Notes: a model not told the origin generated them from the sequence alone. A stretch of DNA of 35,233 bases from an uncultured Saprospiraceae bacterium (GCA_937941095.1 CALDYJ010000011.1:1-35233), one strand, 5' to 3'; positions 7,212 through 15,535 are shown, counted from the stretch's first letter. A program made the numbers and translations.

Positions 7212-8243
7212 ATGCAAATCACAGCAAAAGAATTGGCTAGTTTACTAAATGGAACTGTTGAAGGCGATCCAAATGTAAGTATCCACAAAGCTAGTAAAAT
7301 TGAAGAAGGAGAGCAAGGTTCCATCACCTTTCTAGCAAATCCCAAATATGAGAATTACGCTTATGAGACCGAAGCATCGGTCATATTAGTTTCAAATGAA
7401 TTTGTCCCAAAAAGAAAAATAAAATCTACACTCATAAAGGTGAAAGATGTAAGGTCTAGTATTACTTTTCTACTAGAGCAATTTGGGCAAAAGAACAATA
7501 AAACTGGTGTATCCAAAACTGCCCTTATTGAGGAAGAAACAGAACTTGGAGCTTCCTGTTACATTGGAAACTTTACAGTCATTTCCAGAGGAACTATAAT
7601 AGGAGAGGGATCCCAAATCTTTGACCAGGTGTTTATTGGAGAAAATGTAAAGCTCGGTAATAATGTGGTTTTATACCCAGGAGTAAGAATATATAATGAC
7701 TGTATAATAGGTGATGATTGCATAATCCATTCAAATACAGTGATTGGTTCAGATGGTTTTGGTTTTAAGCCAAATGAAGAAGGTGTTTATACTAAGGTTC
7801 CTCAAATTGGAAATGTGATCATCGAAGCAAATGTTGAAATCGGTTCAAATTGTGCAATCGATAGAGCTACCATGGGATCCACCGTTATTCGAAAAGGGGT
7901 TAAACTGGATAACCTTATCCAAATTGCTCATAATGTAGAAATTTGTGAAAATACCGTAATTGCTGCACAGACTGGAGTTGCTGGGAGCACAAAAATTGGA
8001 GAATCATGCCAAATAGGTGGCCAAGTGGGCATTGTTGGTCACATTCAAATTGCAAAAGGCACCAAAATCCAAGCCCAGAGTGGAGTTGCTAGAAGCATCA
8101 AAAAAGAATCCACTGCACTTTATGGCTCACCAGCACTTGAGTATAGTAATTACCTAAAAGCCTATGCCGTTTTTAAAAGCTTGCCTGAATTAAGCAAAGA
8201 ACTAAGTCCTATAATTAGAGCTTTTAAGAAAGAGAATCCATAA
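7212..8243 (+). CDS. lpxD: UDP-3-O-acylglucosamine N-acyltransferase
   Basis: A 343-residue enzyme for the third step of lipid A synthesis, adding an R-3-hydroxyacyl chain from acyl carrier protein to the 2-amino group of UDP-3-O-acyl-glucosamine. An N-terminal uridine-binding domain (about 1-100, with ITFLANPKY) is followed by a left-handed beta-helix of hexapeptide repeats (about 105-300) and a helical C-terminus. The catalytic histidine is H240 in IQIAHNVEI, matching E. coli H239; GSDGFGF and VGIVGHI are further family marks. The gene begins 27 bases from the divergent hemC start, and TAATTTTA at 7200-7207 (7 of 8 matches to the -7 box) could give an almost leaderless message. It heads lpxD - lpxC/fabZ - lpxA - ABC ATPase. 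Confidence 0.95.
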   Translation: MQITAKELASLLNGTVEGDPNVSIHKASKIEEGEQGSITFLANPKYENYAYETEASVILVSNEFVPKRKIKSTLIKVKDVRSSITFLLEQFGQKNNKTGVSKTALIEEETELGASCYIGNFTVISRGTIIGEGSQIFDQVFIGENVKLGNNVVLYPGVRIYNDCIIGDDCIIHSNTVIGSDGFGFKPNEEGVYTKVPQIGNVIIEANVEIGSNCAIDRATMGSTVIRKGVKLDNLIQIAHNVEICENTVIAAQTGVAGSTKIGESCQIGGQVGIVGHIQIAKGTKIQAQSGVARSIKKESTALYGSPALEYSNYLKAYAVFKSLPELSKELSPIIRAFKKENP

Positions 8244-8347
8244 TCTCAGGAATTTCTTCCATTTACTTAGCTCAAAGTAGAATAAAAGTGATAATTTAAT
8301 AAGGATGAACTAGTGAATTGAGTAGTTTTACAAAATAATCAATAAGC

Positions 8348-9742
8348 ATGGGGAATAAGCAGCGTACGATAAAAAAAGCAATGAGTATTTCAGGTAATGG
8401 ACTACACACAGGAAAATATGCTACCATTACCTTTAATCCAGCTCCAATAGATCATGGCTTTAAATTTCAAAGATTGGATTTAGAAGGAGAACCTATTATT
8501 TCTGCAGATGTTCCTAGAGTTGTAAATACCCAAAGATCTACTTCTATTGGTAACAGTGACGCCATGGTCATTACCATCGAACATGCTCTATCAGCTTTAG
8601 TTGGGATGGGTATTGATAATGCACTGATTCAAATTGATAATGAGGAAGTTCCAATTCTGGATGGGAGTGCAAAAGAATTTGTTGACTTGATTCAAAAAGC
8701 AGGAATTGAAGAACAAGATGCTGAAAGAGATGTGTTCATCGTAAGAAAACCTATTGTCTATTATGATGAAGCAAGTGGAACAGAATTATTGGCTTTACCA
8801 TCGGATAAATTTGAAATAACTACACTTATAGATTTTGATTCTCCAGTATTGGGCAAGCAATACGCAAGCTTAAATGGTCAAGGGAGTTACGAAACGAATA
8901 TAGCGCCCTGCAGGACTTTTGTTTTTCTTAGAGAATTAGAAATGTTGATAGACAACAATCTAATCAGAGGCGGAAATTTAGACAATGCCATAGTCATCGC
9001 TGATAAAGTCCTTAACGATAATGATTTAAAGCTTTTAGCAAAAAAGCTAAACAAAAAAGAAGTAAAAGTTGAGCAAGAAGGAGTTTTAAACACCATAAAA
9101 CTAAAATTCAAAAACGAGCCAGCCAGACACAAGTTGTTAGATTTAATAGGAGATCTTGCTTTAGTAGGAAAAAGGATTCAAGCTAAAATAGTTGCTAAAA
9201 AGCCTGGACATAAGGCAAATGTTGAGTTTGCAAAATTAATTAGAAAAGAAATACAAGAGCACAAAAAGCTTAAGGGAAAACCTATATATGATCCTGCTAA
9301 GGAAGCATTAATGGATGTTACTCAGATTGCGGCTACTTTACCCCATCGCTACCCAATGCTTCTTGTGGATAAAATAATTGAACTTTCAGAAAGCCACGTT
9401 GTTGGAATTAAAAACGTTACATTCAATGAACACTATTTTCAAGGACATTTTCCAGGAAATCCAGTAATGCCAGGCGTTTTACAAATGGAAGCTTTGGCTC
9501 AAACAGGAGGCATTTTAGCTCTTTCTACCAAAGAAGACCCAGAAAATTGGGACACATACTTTTTAAAAATAGAAAATTGTAAGTTCAAGAACAAGGTAAT
9601 CCCAGGTGACACGTTAATACTTAAGATGGTGTTGTCTGCCCCAATAAGAAGAGGAATTGTGCAGATGGATGCTACCGCCTATGTTGGCAATAAAATAGTA
9701 TCTGAGGCTAATCTGACCGCCCAAATCGTCAGAAGAAAATGA
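8348..9742 (+). CDS. lpxC/fabZ: Bifunctional LpxC deacetylase / FabZ 3-hydroxyacyl-ACP dehydratase
   Basis: A 464-residue natural fusion typical of Bacteroidota. Residues about 1-305 are LpxC, the zinc deacetylase that commits UDP-3-O-acyl-GlcNAc to lipid A: SGNGLHTG near the start, zinc ligand H79 in IEHALSAL, and H261 and D265 in HKLLDLIGD. Residues about 320-464 are a hot-dog fold FabZ dehydratase: LPHRYPMLLVDKI at about 331-343, catalytic H367 in GHFPGNPVMPGV, and E381 in QMEALAQTGG. All these catalytic residues are present, so both halves should work. The fusion links 3-hydroxyacyl supply for lipid A with fatty acid elongation. It begins 104 bases after lpxD, and its TGA is four bases before the lpxA ATG, so the downstream genes are probably co-translated. 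Confidence 0.96.
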   Translation: MGNKQRTIKKAMSISGNGLHTGKYATITFNPAPIDHGFKFQRLDLEGEPIISADVPRVVNTQRSTSIGNSDAMVITIEHALSALVGMGIDNALIQIDNEEVPILDGSAKEFVDLIQKAGIEEQDAERDVFIVRKPIVYYDEASGTELLALPSDKFEITTLIDFDSPVLGKQYASLNGQGSYETNIAPCRTFVFLRELEMLIDNNLIRGGNLDNAIVIADKVLNDNDLKLLAKKLNKKEVKVEQEGVLNTIKLKFKNEPARHKLLDLIGDLALVGKRIQAKIVAKKPGHKANVEFAKLIRKEIQEHKKLKGKPIYDPAKEALMDVTQIAATLPHRYPMLLVDKIIELSESHVVGIKNVTFNEHYFQGHFPGNPVMPGVLQMEALAQTGGILALSTKEDPENWDTYFLKIENCKFKNKVIPGDTLILKMVLSAPIRRGIVQMDATAYVGNKIVSEANLTAQIVRRK

Positions 9743-9746
9743 AATC

Positions 9747-10553
9747 ATGAATACACAGGAAGCAAACAAACTACTAGCACACATCCATCCGGATGCTAAA
9801 ATAGGTATGGACGTATCTATTGGGCCTTTTACCTTTATTGATAGAGATGTTGAAATCGGCGAAAATACTTGGATAGGACCTAATGTAACAATTTTTGCAG
9901 GAGCAAGGATAGGAGCAAATTGTAAAATATATCCAGGAGCAGTAATTTCAGGAAATCCACAAGATTTAAAATACAATGGCGAAGAAACACTGACCTTTAT
10001 TGGAGACAATACAACCATTAGAGAATGTGTGACCATAAATAAAGGGACATCATACGCTAATAAAACTGTAGTAGGCTCAAATTGTTTACTGATGGCATAT
10101 GTGCATGTCGCTCATGATTGCATACTAGGAAATAATGTAATTCTTGCTAATAGTGTCAATCTTGCAGGCCATGTTGAGATAGAAGATTATGCAATCTTAG
10201 AAGGCGTTGTAGCCGTTCAACAATTTCTAAAAATTGGACAGCATGCTTTTGTTGCAGGTGGGACGATGGTTCGAAAAAGTGTTCCTCCTTTCGTCAAGGC
10301 AGCGAGAGAACCAATCTCATATGCTGGAATTAACTCAGTCGGTCTAAAACGAAGGGGCTTTTCTGATGATACCATTAATACCATACAAGACATTTATAGA
10401 CTCTTGTATGTTAAAAATAATAATACCGCTCAGGCTGTAGAGATCATAGAATCTACGATTGATGCTTCTCCTGAAAGAGAGTCGATTTTAGATTTTATTC
10501 GCAAAGCAGATAGAGGCATTATGAGAGGTTTAAGAACTACCAAACCAGAATAG
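9747..10553 (+). CDS. lpxA: Acyl-ACP--UDP-N-acetylglucosamine O-acyltransferase
   Basis: A 268-residue enzyme for the first lipid A step, moving an R-3-hydroxyacyl chain to the 3-OH of UDP-GlcNAc. The N-terminal two thirds are hexapeptide repeats forming a left-handed beta-helix (IHPDAKIG, GPFTFID, GARIGANCKIYPGAVI). H120 and H123 in VHVAHDC correspond to E. coli H122 and the catalytic H125. GNPQDLKYNGEETL is the substrate loop, and the C-terminal helical domain (about 190-268) contains INSVGLKRRGFS. Length matches the family (about 255-270). It lies four bases behind lpxC/fabZ and eight bases ahead of the ABC ATPase, in one tight operon. Confidence 0.96.
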   Translation: MNTQEANKLLAHIHPDAKIGMDVSIGPFTFIDRDVEIGENTWIGPNVTIFAGARIGANCKIYPGAVISGNPQDLKYNGEETLTFIGDNTTIRECVTINKGTSYANKTVVGSNCLLMAYVHVAHDCILGNNVILANSVNLAGHVEIEDYAILEGVVAVQQFLKIGQHAFVAGGTMVRKSVPPFVKAAREPISYAGINSVGLKRRGFSDDTINTIQDIYRLLYVKNNNTAQAVEIIESTIDASPERESILDFIRKADRGIMRGLRTTKPE

Positions 10554-10560
10554 TCTATTT

Positions 10561-11193
10561 TTGAAATGTAAAGGGATTCATGTTGAAGGATTAGGGAAAA
10601 AGTATCAAAACAAATGGATATTTAAGAATCTTTCCTACGATTTTGAAGAAAATAAGTCTTATGCCATTAAAGGGCCAAACGGCTCTGGTAAATCAACACT
10701 CCTAAAAATCCTTTCTGGTTATTTAAGTCCAAGTAGAGGACAGATTAGTTTCAACACCAATCAAAAATCCATTCCCATTGATGAAGTTTATCAAAGCATC
10801 AGCTTTACAGCACCTTACATCGCTTTAATGGATAGATTGACGATGGAAGAAAACATAAAGCTTCTTTTAAAATTTAGAAAGTTAAAAAACAATATCTCTT
10901 CAACTGACCTTATCAATTTGATCAACCTAAAGAAGGCTAAAAACAAAGAGATCAGGTACTTCTCATCAGGCATGATGCAACGCTTGAAGCTAGCGATGAG
11001 CATATGCAGTGATACTCCTGTTTTACTCTTAGATGAACCAACAAGTAATTTGGATGACCAAGGAATGGAATGGTATAAATCTTTGGTAAATGAATATAGA
11101 AAAGACAGAATCACGATTGTTGCTTCAAACGTAAACTTTGATTTTGACTTTTGTGAGGAAGGGCTGAATTTGCTTTCGTATAAAAAGTTATAG
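10561..11193 (+). CDS. Stand-alone ABC ATPase subunit with atypical Q- and H-loops
   Basis: A 210-residue single nucleotide-binding domain. Walker A is GPNGSGKST (38-46), the signature is SSGMMQ (135-140), and Walker B is VLLLDEPT (154-161) with the catalytic glutamate kept. The Q-loop reads SFTAPYIALM (81-90), with no glutamine at the usual place, and the switch histidine is N190 in VASNVN. The start is TTG at 10561, eight bases after the lpxA stop; the ATG at 10566 is out of frame. No permease gene is adjacent, so it may pair with a membrane protein encoded elsewhere or regulate an envelope process. Its position at the end of the lpx operon suggests a lipopolysaccharide-linked job, which is inference. 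The 3' end overlaps the convergent MerR gene by 6 bases. Confidence 0.8.
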   Translation: MKCKGIHVEGLGKKYQNKWIFKNLSYDFEENKSYAIKGPNGSGKSTLLKILSGYLSPSRGQISFNTNQKSIPIDEVYQSISFTAPYIALMDRLTMEENIKLLLKFRKLKNNISSTDLINLINLKKAKNKEIRYFSSGMMQRLKLAMSICSDTPVLLLDEPTSNLDDQGMEWYKSLVNEYRKDRITIVASNVNFDFDFCEEGLNLLSYKKL

Positions 11194-11523
11194 CTTGTTT
11201 TCGATTTCTTTTAAAAAGCTTTTGATTTCTCTGAGTTTTCCAATGGCCAGTTGCTTCTTTTGAAGTTTATCCTTGTTGCTATAAATTTCTGTTTTTGCTC
11301 CTTTTAAAGTGAAGCCTCTTTCTTTAACCAGATGGAAAATTAGGTTAAGTTGATCTATGTTTTTTTTGGTAAACCTCCTTTCTCCTTTTCCATTTTTATG
11401 AGGTTTTAGTATTTCGAACTCTGTTTCCCAATACCTAATTAAAGATTTTGAAATATTAAACATCTTGGAAACTTCCCCGATGGAATAATAAAGTTTATCT
11501 GGATTTAAAACTAAAGGATTCAT
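11188..11523 (-). CDS. MerR family transcriptional regulator
   Basis: A small DNA-binding protein, 111 residues from the ATG at 11523. The winged helix-turn-helix is YSIGEVSKMFNISKSLIRYW, followed by the wing GERRFTKKNIDQL and a short helical tail. The family twists promoter DNA to activate or repress. There is no effector domain or metal-binding cysteine set after the HTH, so the signal is unknown. An upstream TTG at 11544 would add seven residues, but the ATG fits better. The M23 peptidase and alaS genes lie upstream, an order I recall from other Bacteroidota, but a strong terminator at 11621-11665 separates MerR from the peptidase, so it is probably transcribed on its own. Its end overlaps the ABC ATPase gene by 6 bases. 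Confidence 0.85.
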   Translation of the reverse strand: MNPLVLNPDKLYYSIGEVSKMFNISKSLIRYWETEFEILKPHKNGKGERRFTKKNIDQLNLIFHLVKERGFTLKGAKTEIYSNKDKLQKKQLAIGKLREIKSFLKEIENKL

Positions 11524-11620
11524 ATTTGGATGTTCATAGTACAATCTAAATATAAGAAGATCAACGTATTCAGAAAAATTATTATGTAATTATTTGTGGA
11601 TTAATTATCACTAATGGTCA

Positions 11621-11665
11621 AAAAAAAAGTGTCAACACTTGCTATACATTAGTGTTGACACTTTT
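11621..11665 (-). terminator. Strong intrinsic terminator after the M23 peptidase gene
   Basis: A perfect 15-base inverted repeat (11625-11639 with 11651-11665; arm AAAAGTGTCAACACT) encloses an 11-base loop. On the minus strand the second arm runs into eight T (forward A run 11621-11628). It starts 21 bases past the stop of the peptidase gene, so it ends that transcript. In the plus direction only a short TTTT follows, so termination of the lpx operon is less certain, and that transcript would also cross the whole MerR gene. Confidence 0.85.
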
Positions 11666-11685
11666 AAACCTGCTCCAAAAAAATA

Positions 11686-12669
11686 TTAATCGAAGGATTG
11701 GTTTACTTTTTCAGCAGCGTTTACCAGCTCCTGATATTCTTCAGCGCTTAAACCATCCATACAATAATTGATTGGATTGACCTTTTCGCCGTTTAATCTT
11801 ACTTCATAATGTAAATGAGGAGCTGTAGAAGTGCCTGTGTTTCCTACTGTACCTATCTGTTGGCCTCTTTTTACCTTATCTCCTTTTTTTACACTGACAG
11901 AAGCCATATGAGCATATAATGATTGATAGCCATAGCCATGATCTATAATGACATGTGTTCCATAGCCAGTTCTTTTTCTTAGGACCTTTATGACTTTACC
12001 TCCGCCAGTTGCTTGAATTGGAGTCCCTTTAGGACAAGTAAAATCTAAACCAGCATGCATTCTTTTTCTTTTGAAAATTGGGTGTAACCTCATTCCGAAT
12101 CCACTTAATGCTCTGATGCTTCTTTTTAGTTTATCTTCTCTAATTGGCTTAATGGCTGGGATGCTGGCAAGTTTTTCTTCTTTCTTTTCAGCCTCAGCTT
12201 CTAAAATGTCCAATGATTCAGATTGAAGCGCCAATTGTCTTTTTAATTTATCTGCTCTCTGTTGAGTTGTGAGAAGGAGGTTTTCTGGGTCGTTGAAGTT
12301 GCTTAGGTGATTATATCTAGGAGCACCCCCTATACCACCGTTCCAAACATCATTATCGATGGGCTCCATTCCGAAAGTAACACGATATACATTCGCATCT
12401 CTTTCCTGAATGTTTTCAAGAACCTTTCCCATTTTGTCAAGCTGGGTACCCATACTTAGGTTCTGGACCTTGTATTGTTCTAATTGTCGTTTCTGCGCCT
12501 CAAGTGCTGGGGAGGGGAGACATTGATCGAAAGTATAACCAATCAATGAACCTAAGAGTAGAATTCCAATAGTAAAAACAAAAAATCTGAAAATCCTTGT
12601 TCGAAAAGATGTTTCTATCTTTTCAAATCTTAAGGTTTTCTCATTGTAAAAAAATCTTTCTTTTCGCAT
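11686..12669 (-). CDS. Membrane-anchored M23 metallopeptidase (murein endopeptidase type)
   Basis: A 327-residue protein. A basic cytoplasmic tail (1-26) leads into one membrane span (about 27-48), a coiled-coil stretch (about 55-90 and 130-170), and a C-terminal LytM domain (about 185-303). Zinc ligands H205 and D209 are in HAGLDF, and H254 and the HLH of 285-287 complete the active site, so it should cut peptidoglycan cross-bridges from the outer face of the inner membrane. The coiled coil plus LytM layout resembles proteins of cell-shape or division machinery. Divergent from alaS across a 219-base gap and followed by a strong terminator. Family is certain; the bond cut and the partner are not shown by sequence. 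Confidence 0.92.
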   Translation of the reverse strand: MRKERFFYNEKTLRFEKIETSFRTRIFRFFVFTIGILLLGSLIGYTFDQCLPSPALEAQKRQLEQYKVQNLSMGTQLDKMGKVLENIQERDANVYRVTFGMEPIDNDVWNGGIGGAPRYNHLSNFNDPENLLLTTQQRADKLKRQLALQSESLDILEAEAEKKEEKLASIPAIKPIREDKLKRSIRALSGFGMRLHPIFKRKRMHAGLDFTCPKGTPIQATGGGKVIKVLRKRTGYGTHVIIDHGYGYQSLYAHMASVSVKKGDKVKRGQQIGTVGNTGTSTAPHLHYEVRLNGEKVNPINYCMDGLSAEEYQELVNAAEKVNQSFD

Positions 12670-12702
12670 AAAGTAGTTTTATAAGGACTAACCAATTTAA
12701 AT

Positions 12703-12710
12703 TACATTTG
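12703..12710 (+). promoter_or_regulatory. Candidate -7 box of the alaS promoter
   Basis: TACATTTG is an exact match to the Bacteroidota -7 consensus TAnnTTTG. No TTTG box sits at the standard distance upstream; the nearest T-run is 12677-12680. If used, transcription starts near 12717 and alaS has a leader of about 170 bases, containing the palindrome and hairpins described separately. Confidence 0.3.
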
Positions 12711-12740
12711 CGCAAGGGTTTTAAATTAGCGTGTTGCCTT

Positions 12741-12750
12741 AGAGGCCTCT
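12741..12750. promoter_or_regulatory. Ten-base perfect palindrome between the M23 gene and alaS
   Basis: AGAGGCCTCT is self-complementary and unusually GC-rich for this AT-rich gap. It lies 72 bases upstream of the peptidase ATG and 139 bases upstream of alaS, where a shared operator could control both. A 6-base stem (GGACAA 12764-12769 with TTGTCC 12782-12787) follows. The palindrome is seen; an operator role is inference. Confidence 0.3.
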
Positions 12751-12793
12751 CAGTCGAAATTGCGGACAAAAGTAACCCTCATTGTCCATTTAT

Positions 12794-12848
12794 GCAAAAA
12801 AAACTGAAAACCTTTGGGGATATACGTAAGCTTTCGGTGTTTTTTTGC
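12794..12848 (+). promoter_or_regulatory. Long hairpin in the alaS 5' leader
   Basis: Bases 12794-12809 pair with 12832-12848: G-C, C-G, seven A-T, then (after bulged G12839) A-T, C-G, U-G, G-C and three A-T, 16 pairs in all with a 22-base loop. The wobble pair forms only in plus-strand RNA; in the minus strand it would be an A-C mismatch, which points to a role in the alaS message. The stem ends 40 bases before the ATG. No poly-U tract directly follows, so it is not a plain terminator. It could control alaS translation or message stability. Confidence 0.45.
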
Positions 12849-12888
12849 GTAAAATTTGTTAATTTTTAAAAAAAAATAGAAAATCACT

Positions 12889-15513
12889 ATGAAATCAGCG
12901 GAAATCAGGCAAAGATTTTTGGATTTTTTCAAAGATAAAGGTCATAAAATAGTGGCTTCAGCTCCAATTGTAAACAAAGATGACCCATCTTTGATGTTTA
13001 CCAATGCCGGAATGAATCAGTTTAAGGATTATTTTTTAGGAAATAAGACCCCTGATATCCCAAGAATTGCAGATACTCAAAAATGCCTCAGAGTTTCAGG
13101 TAAGCACAACGATTTAGAAGAAGTTGGGATAGATAGCTATCATCACACCATGTTTGAGATGCTTGGCAATTGGTCTTTTGGTGAATATTTTAAAGAAGAG
13201 GCCATTTCATGGGCATGGGAACTCCTAACAGAGGTATTCAAAATAAATAAGGATGACTTATACATCACTGTCTTTGAAGGTGATGAAAAAGATGGACTAG
13301 AGGCTGATGAAGAGGCAGCTAATATTTGGAGCAAGTTTATAGATAAATCAAGAATTCTATATTTTGATAGGAAAGATAATTTTTGGGAAATGGGCGATAC
13401 TGGCCCTTGTGGGCCTTGTTCTGAAATCCATGTGGACATTAGATCTGCTGAAGAGAAGGCCAAAGTACCTGGAAAAGACCTAGTAAACGCGGATCATCCC
13501 CATGTTATAGAAATTTGGAATTTAGTTTTTATTCAATTTAATAGAAAGGCAAGTGGAGCCCTGGAAGATTTACCAGCTAAGCACGTCGATACTGGGATGG
13601 GATTTGAAAGATTAGCGATGGTCATTCAAAAGAAAAATTCAAATTACGATACAGATGTTTTTAGCCCATTCAGAGAACTCGTGGAGAAAGAAAGTGGGAT
13701 AAAATACACTTTTAGCTATGATTTGAAGGCAAAAACTGACATAGCGATGCGAGTGGTTATCGATCACATCAGAGCAGTAGCATTTACAGTCGCAGATGGC
13801 CAATTGCCCTCAAATACTGGAGCGGGCTATGTCATTAGAAGAATTTTAAGAAGAGCAGTAAGGTATTATTATTCCTTTTTGAATATTAAAGAGCCTTTTC
13901 TTCATAAATTGATCCCCTTATTGTCTTCTGAGTTTGAACATGTATTCCCAGAATTGCATGCTCAAAAAGACCAAATTCAAAAAATTATACTTGGAGAAGA
14001 AACTACTTTTCTCAGAACATTGGAAAATGGTTTGAAACGATTTGCTGCATTGGCCGAAGGCAAGAAAAAAATTGAAGGAAATGCAGCCTTTGAATTGTAC
14101 GATACCTATGGTTTTCCCATTGATTTAACTCGATTAATGGCTTCTGAAAACAACATGGAAGTCGATGAAGCTGGTTTTAACAAAGCCATGACTGAACAAA
14201 AGGAAAGGGCTAGAGCAGATGCTAAAAAGCAAGTAGGTGATTGGGTAAGCTTGATTAATGAACCCTCAGTTGAATTTGTAGGATATGATTTTCTGCTAAC
14301 AACAGATTCAAAAGTTATAAAGCACAGAAAAGTTAATACCTCCAAAGGCGATCAAATTCAATTAGTTTTAGATAAAACACCTTTCTACGCAGAAAGTGGA
14401 GGACAAAATGGAGATACTGGCTTGCTGTGGTTTGGAACGGAAAAGATTATCGTCCTTGATACTCAAAAAGAAAATGACCTAATTATTCATATAGTAAAAT
14501 CATTGCCTCAAGATATTTCACAAACGGTTCAAGCTGAGGTAAATGTAAGAAAACGGAAAGCCATTGAAAAGAATCATACTGCAGTCCACCTGATGCATGC
14601 TGCTTTACATGAAATATTGGGTTCACATGCAGTTCAAAAAGGTCAGGACGTCGGTGAAAAGAGATTGAGATTTGATTTCTCCCATTTCGAAAAAATAGAA
14701 AAGGAAGAATTATTAAAAATTGAACAGCTAGTCAACCAAAAAGTTAGACTTAATATCCCTTTAGAGGAAAATAGGAATGTTCCTATTGCAGAAGCTAAAG
14801 AATTAGGAGCAATGATGCTCTTTGGCGAAAAGTATGGCGACTTCGTTAGGGTAATCACATACGATAAGAATTTTTCTAGTGAATTATGCGGAGGAACACA
14901 CGTCGGTGCTACCGGAGAAATAGGCTATTTCAAAATTCTATCCGAAAGTGGTGTTGCTGCTGGAATTAGAAGAATTGAAGCAGTTACTGGGGATCAAGCA
15001 GAATCTTGGTTGAATAAAGAGGTTTCAACATTGAATGAACTCAGATCTTTGTTTAAAAGTCCTCAAAACGTTGTAAAATCAGTAGAAGCGCTCCAACTGG
15101 AGAACAAGAACCTAAAGAAACAAATGGAGAAAATGGTCGCTTCTCAAGCTGGAGAGATCAAATCAAGCTTAAAAAGCGAAGTTAAGCAGATCAATGGCAT
15201 CAATTTTCTGGCTAAAAAACTCCCTTTAAAAGATACCAACGCAATCAAAGATCTTGCTTATCAATTAGAACAAGAACTCGGAAATGCCGTAATTGTATTT
15301 GGAGCAGAAGTAAAAGAAAAACCGCAGTTGATGGTTACTATTAGTAAAAATCTAACAGAAGAAAAGCAATTACATGCTGGAAATATGATTAGAGAATTGG
15401 CTAAGGAAATCAACGGTGGAGGTGGAGGACAAGCCTTTTTTGCCACAGCTGGAGGGACAAACAGCGAAGGGCTAGATCAGGCAGTCGATAAAGCAATCGA
15501 ATTGATCAACTAA
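12889..15513 (+). CDS. alaS: Alanyl-tRNA synthetase
   Basis: An 874-residue class II synthetase of normal length that charges tRNA-Ala. The catalytic domain (about 1-260) has FTNAGMNQFKDYFLG, DTQKCLRVSGKHNDLEEVG, MFEMLGNWSFGEYF and GPCGPCSEIH. A tRNA-recognition domain (about 260-460) follows. The editing domain, which removes mischarged Ser and Gly, has its zinc ligands H563 and H567 in HTAVH, and C667 and H671 in CGGTH. A coiled coil near 735-765 leads to the C-Ala domain ending in a glycine-rich NGGGGGQAFFATAGG segment. All catalytic and editing residues I can check are intact. The gene is divergent from the M23 peptidase and is preceded by a leader with a long hairpin. A ParA-type ATPase gene follows after 47 bases. 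Confidence 0.98.
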   Translation: MKSAEIRQRFLDFFKDKGHKIVASAPIVNKDDPSLMFTNAGMNQFKDYFLGNKTPDIPRIADTQKCLRVSGKHNDLEEVGIDSYHHTMFEMLGNWSFGEYFKEEAISWAWELLTEVFKINKDDLYITVFEGDEKDGLEADEEAANIWSKFIDKSRILYFDRKDNFWEMGDTGPCGPCSEIHVDIRSAEEKAKVPGKDLVNADHPHVIEIWNLVFIQFNRKASGALEDLPAKHVDTGMGFERLAMVIQKKNSNYDTDVFSPFRELVEKESGIKYTFSYDLKAKTDIAMRVVIDHIRAVAFTVADGQLPSNTGAGYVIRRILRRAVRYYYSFLNIKEPFLHKLIPLLSSEFEHVFPELHAQKDQIQKIILGEETTFLRTLENGLKRFAALAEGKKKIEGNAAFELYDTYGFPIDLTRLMASENNMEVDEAGFNKAMTEQKERARADAKKQVGDWVSLINEPSVEFVGYDFLLTTDSKVIKHRKVNTSKGDQIQLVLDKTPFYAESGGQNGDTGLLWFGTEKIIVLDTQKENDLIIHIVKSLPQDISQTVQAEVNVRKRKAIEKNHTAVHLMHAALHEILGSHAVQKGQDVGEKRLRFDFSHFEKIEKEELLKIEQLVNQKVRLNIPLEENRNVPIAEAKELGAMMLFGEKYGDFVRVITYDKNFSSELCGGTHVGATGEIGYFKILSESGVAAGIRRIEAVTGDQAESWLNKEVSTLNELRSLFKSPQNVVKSVEALQLENKNLKKQMEKMVASQAGEIKSSLKSEVKQINGINFLAKKLPLKDTNAIKDLAYQLEQELGNAVIVFGAEVKEKPQLMVTISKNLTEEKQLHAGNMIRELAKEINGGGGGQAFFATAGGTNSEGLDQAVDKAIELIN

Positions 15514-15527
15514 TTCAAGTATTTTTA

Positions 15528-15535
15528 TAATTTTG
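15528..15535 (+). promoter_or_regulatory. Candidate -7 box ahead of the ParA-type gene
   Basis: TAATTTTG matches the TAnnTTTG -7 consensus exactly, 25 bases before the ATG at 15561, a good distance for a short leader. A TTG lies at 15502-15504, with 23 bases between the boxes, which is long for the usual spacing of about 19. It suggests that the ATPase gene has its own promoter after alaS. Confidence 0.35.

Noticed and set aside
10566..10568. ATG near the ABC ATPase start
   Set aside because: It is out of frame with the ATPase; the in-frame start is TTG at 10561.
12711..12888. T-box riboswitch before alaS
   Set aside because: No T-box sequence, specifier stem or terminator/antiterminator pair is visible, and T-boxes are not typical of Bacteroidota.
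12750..12932. 60-codon frame on the minus strand across the alaS start
   Set aside because: It overlaps the alaS start and leader antisense, looks like a chance AT-rich frame, and has no upstream context.
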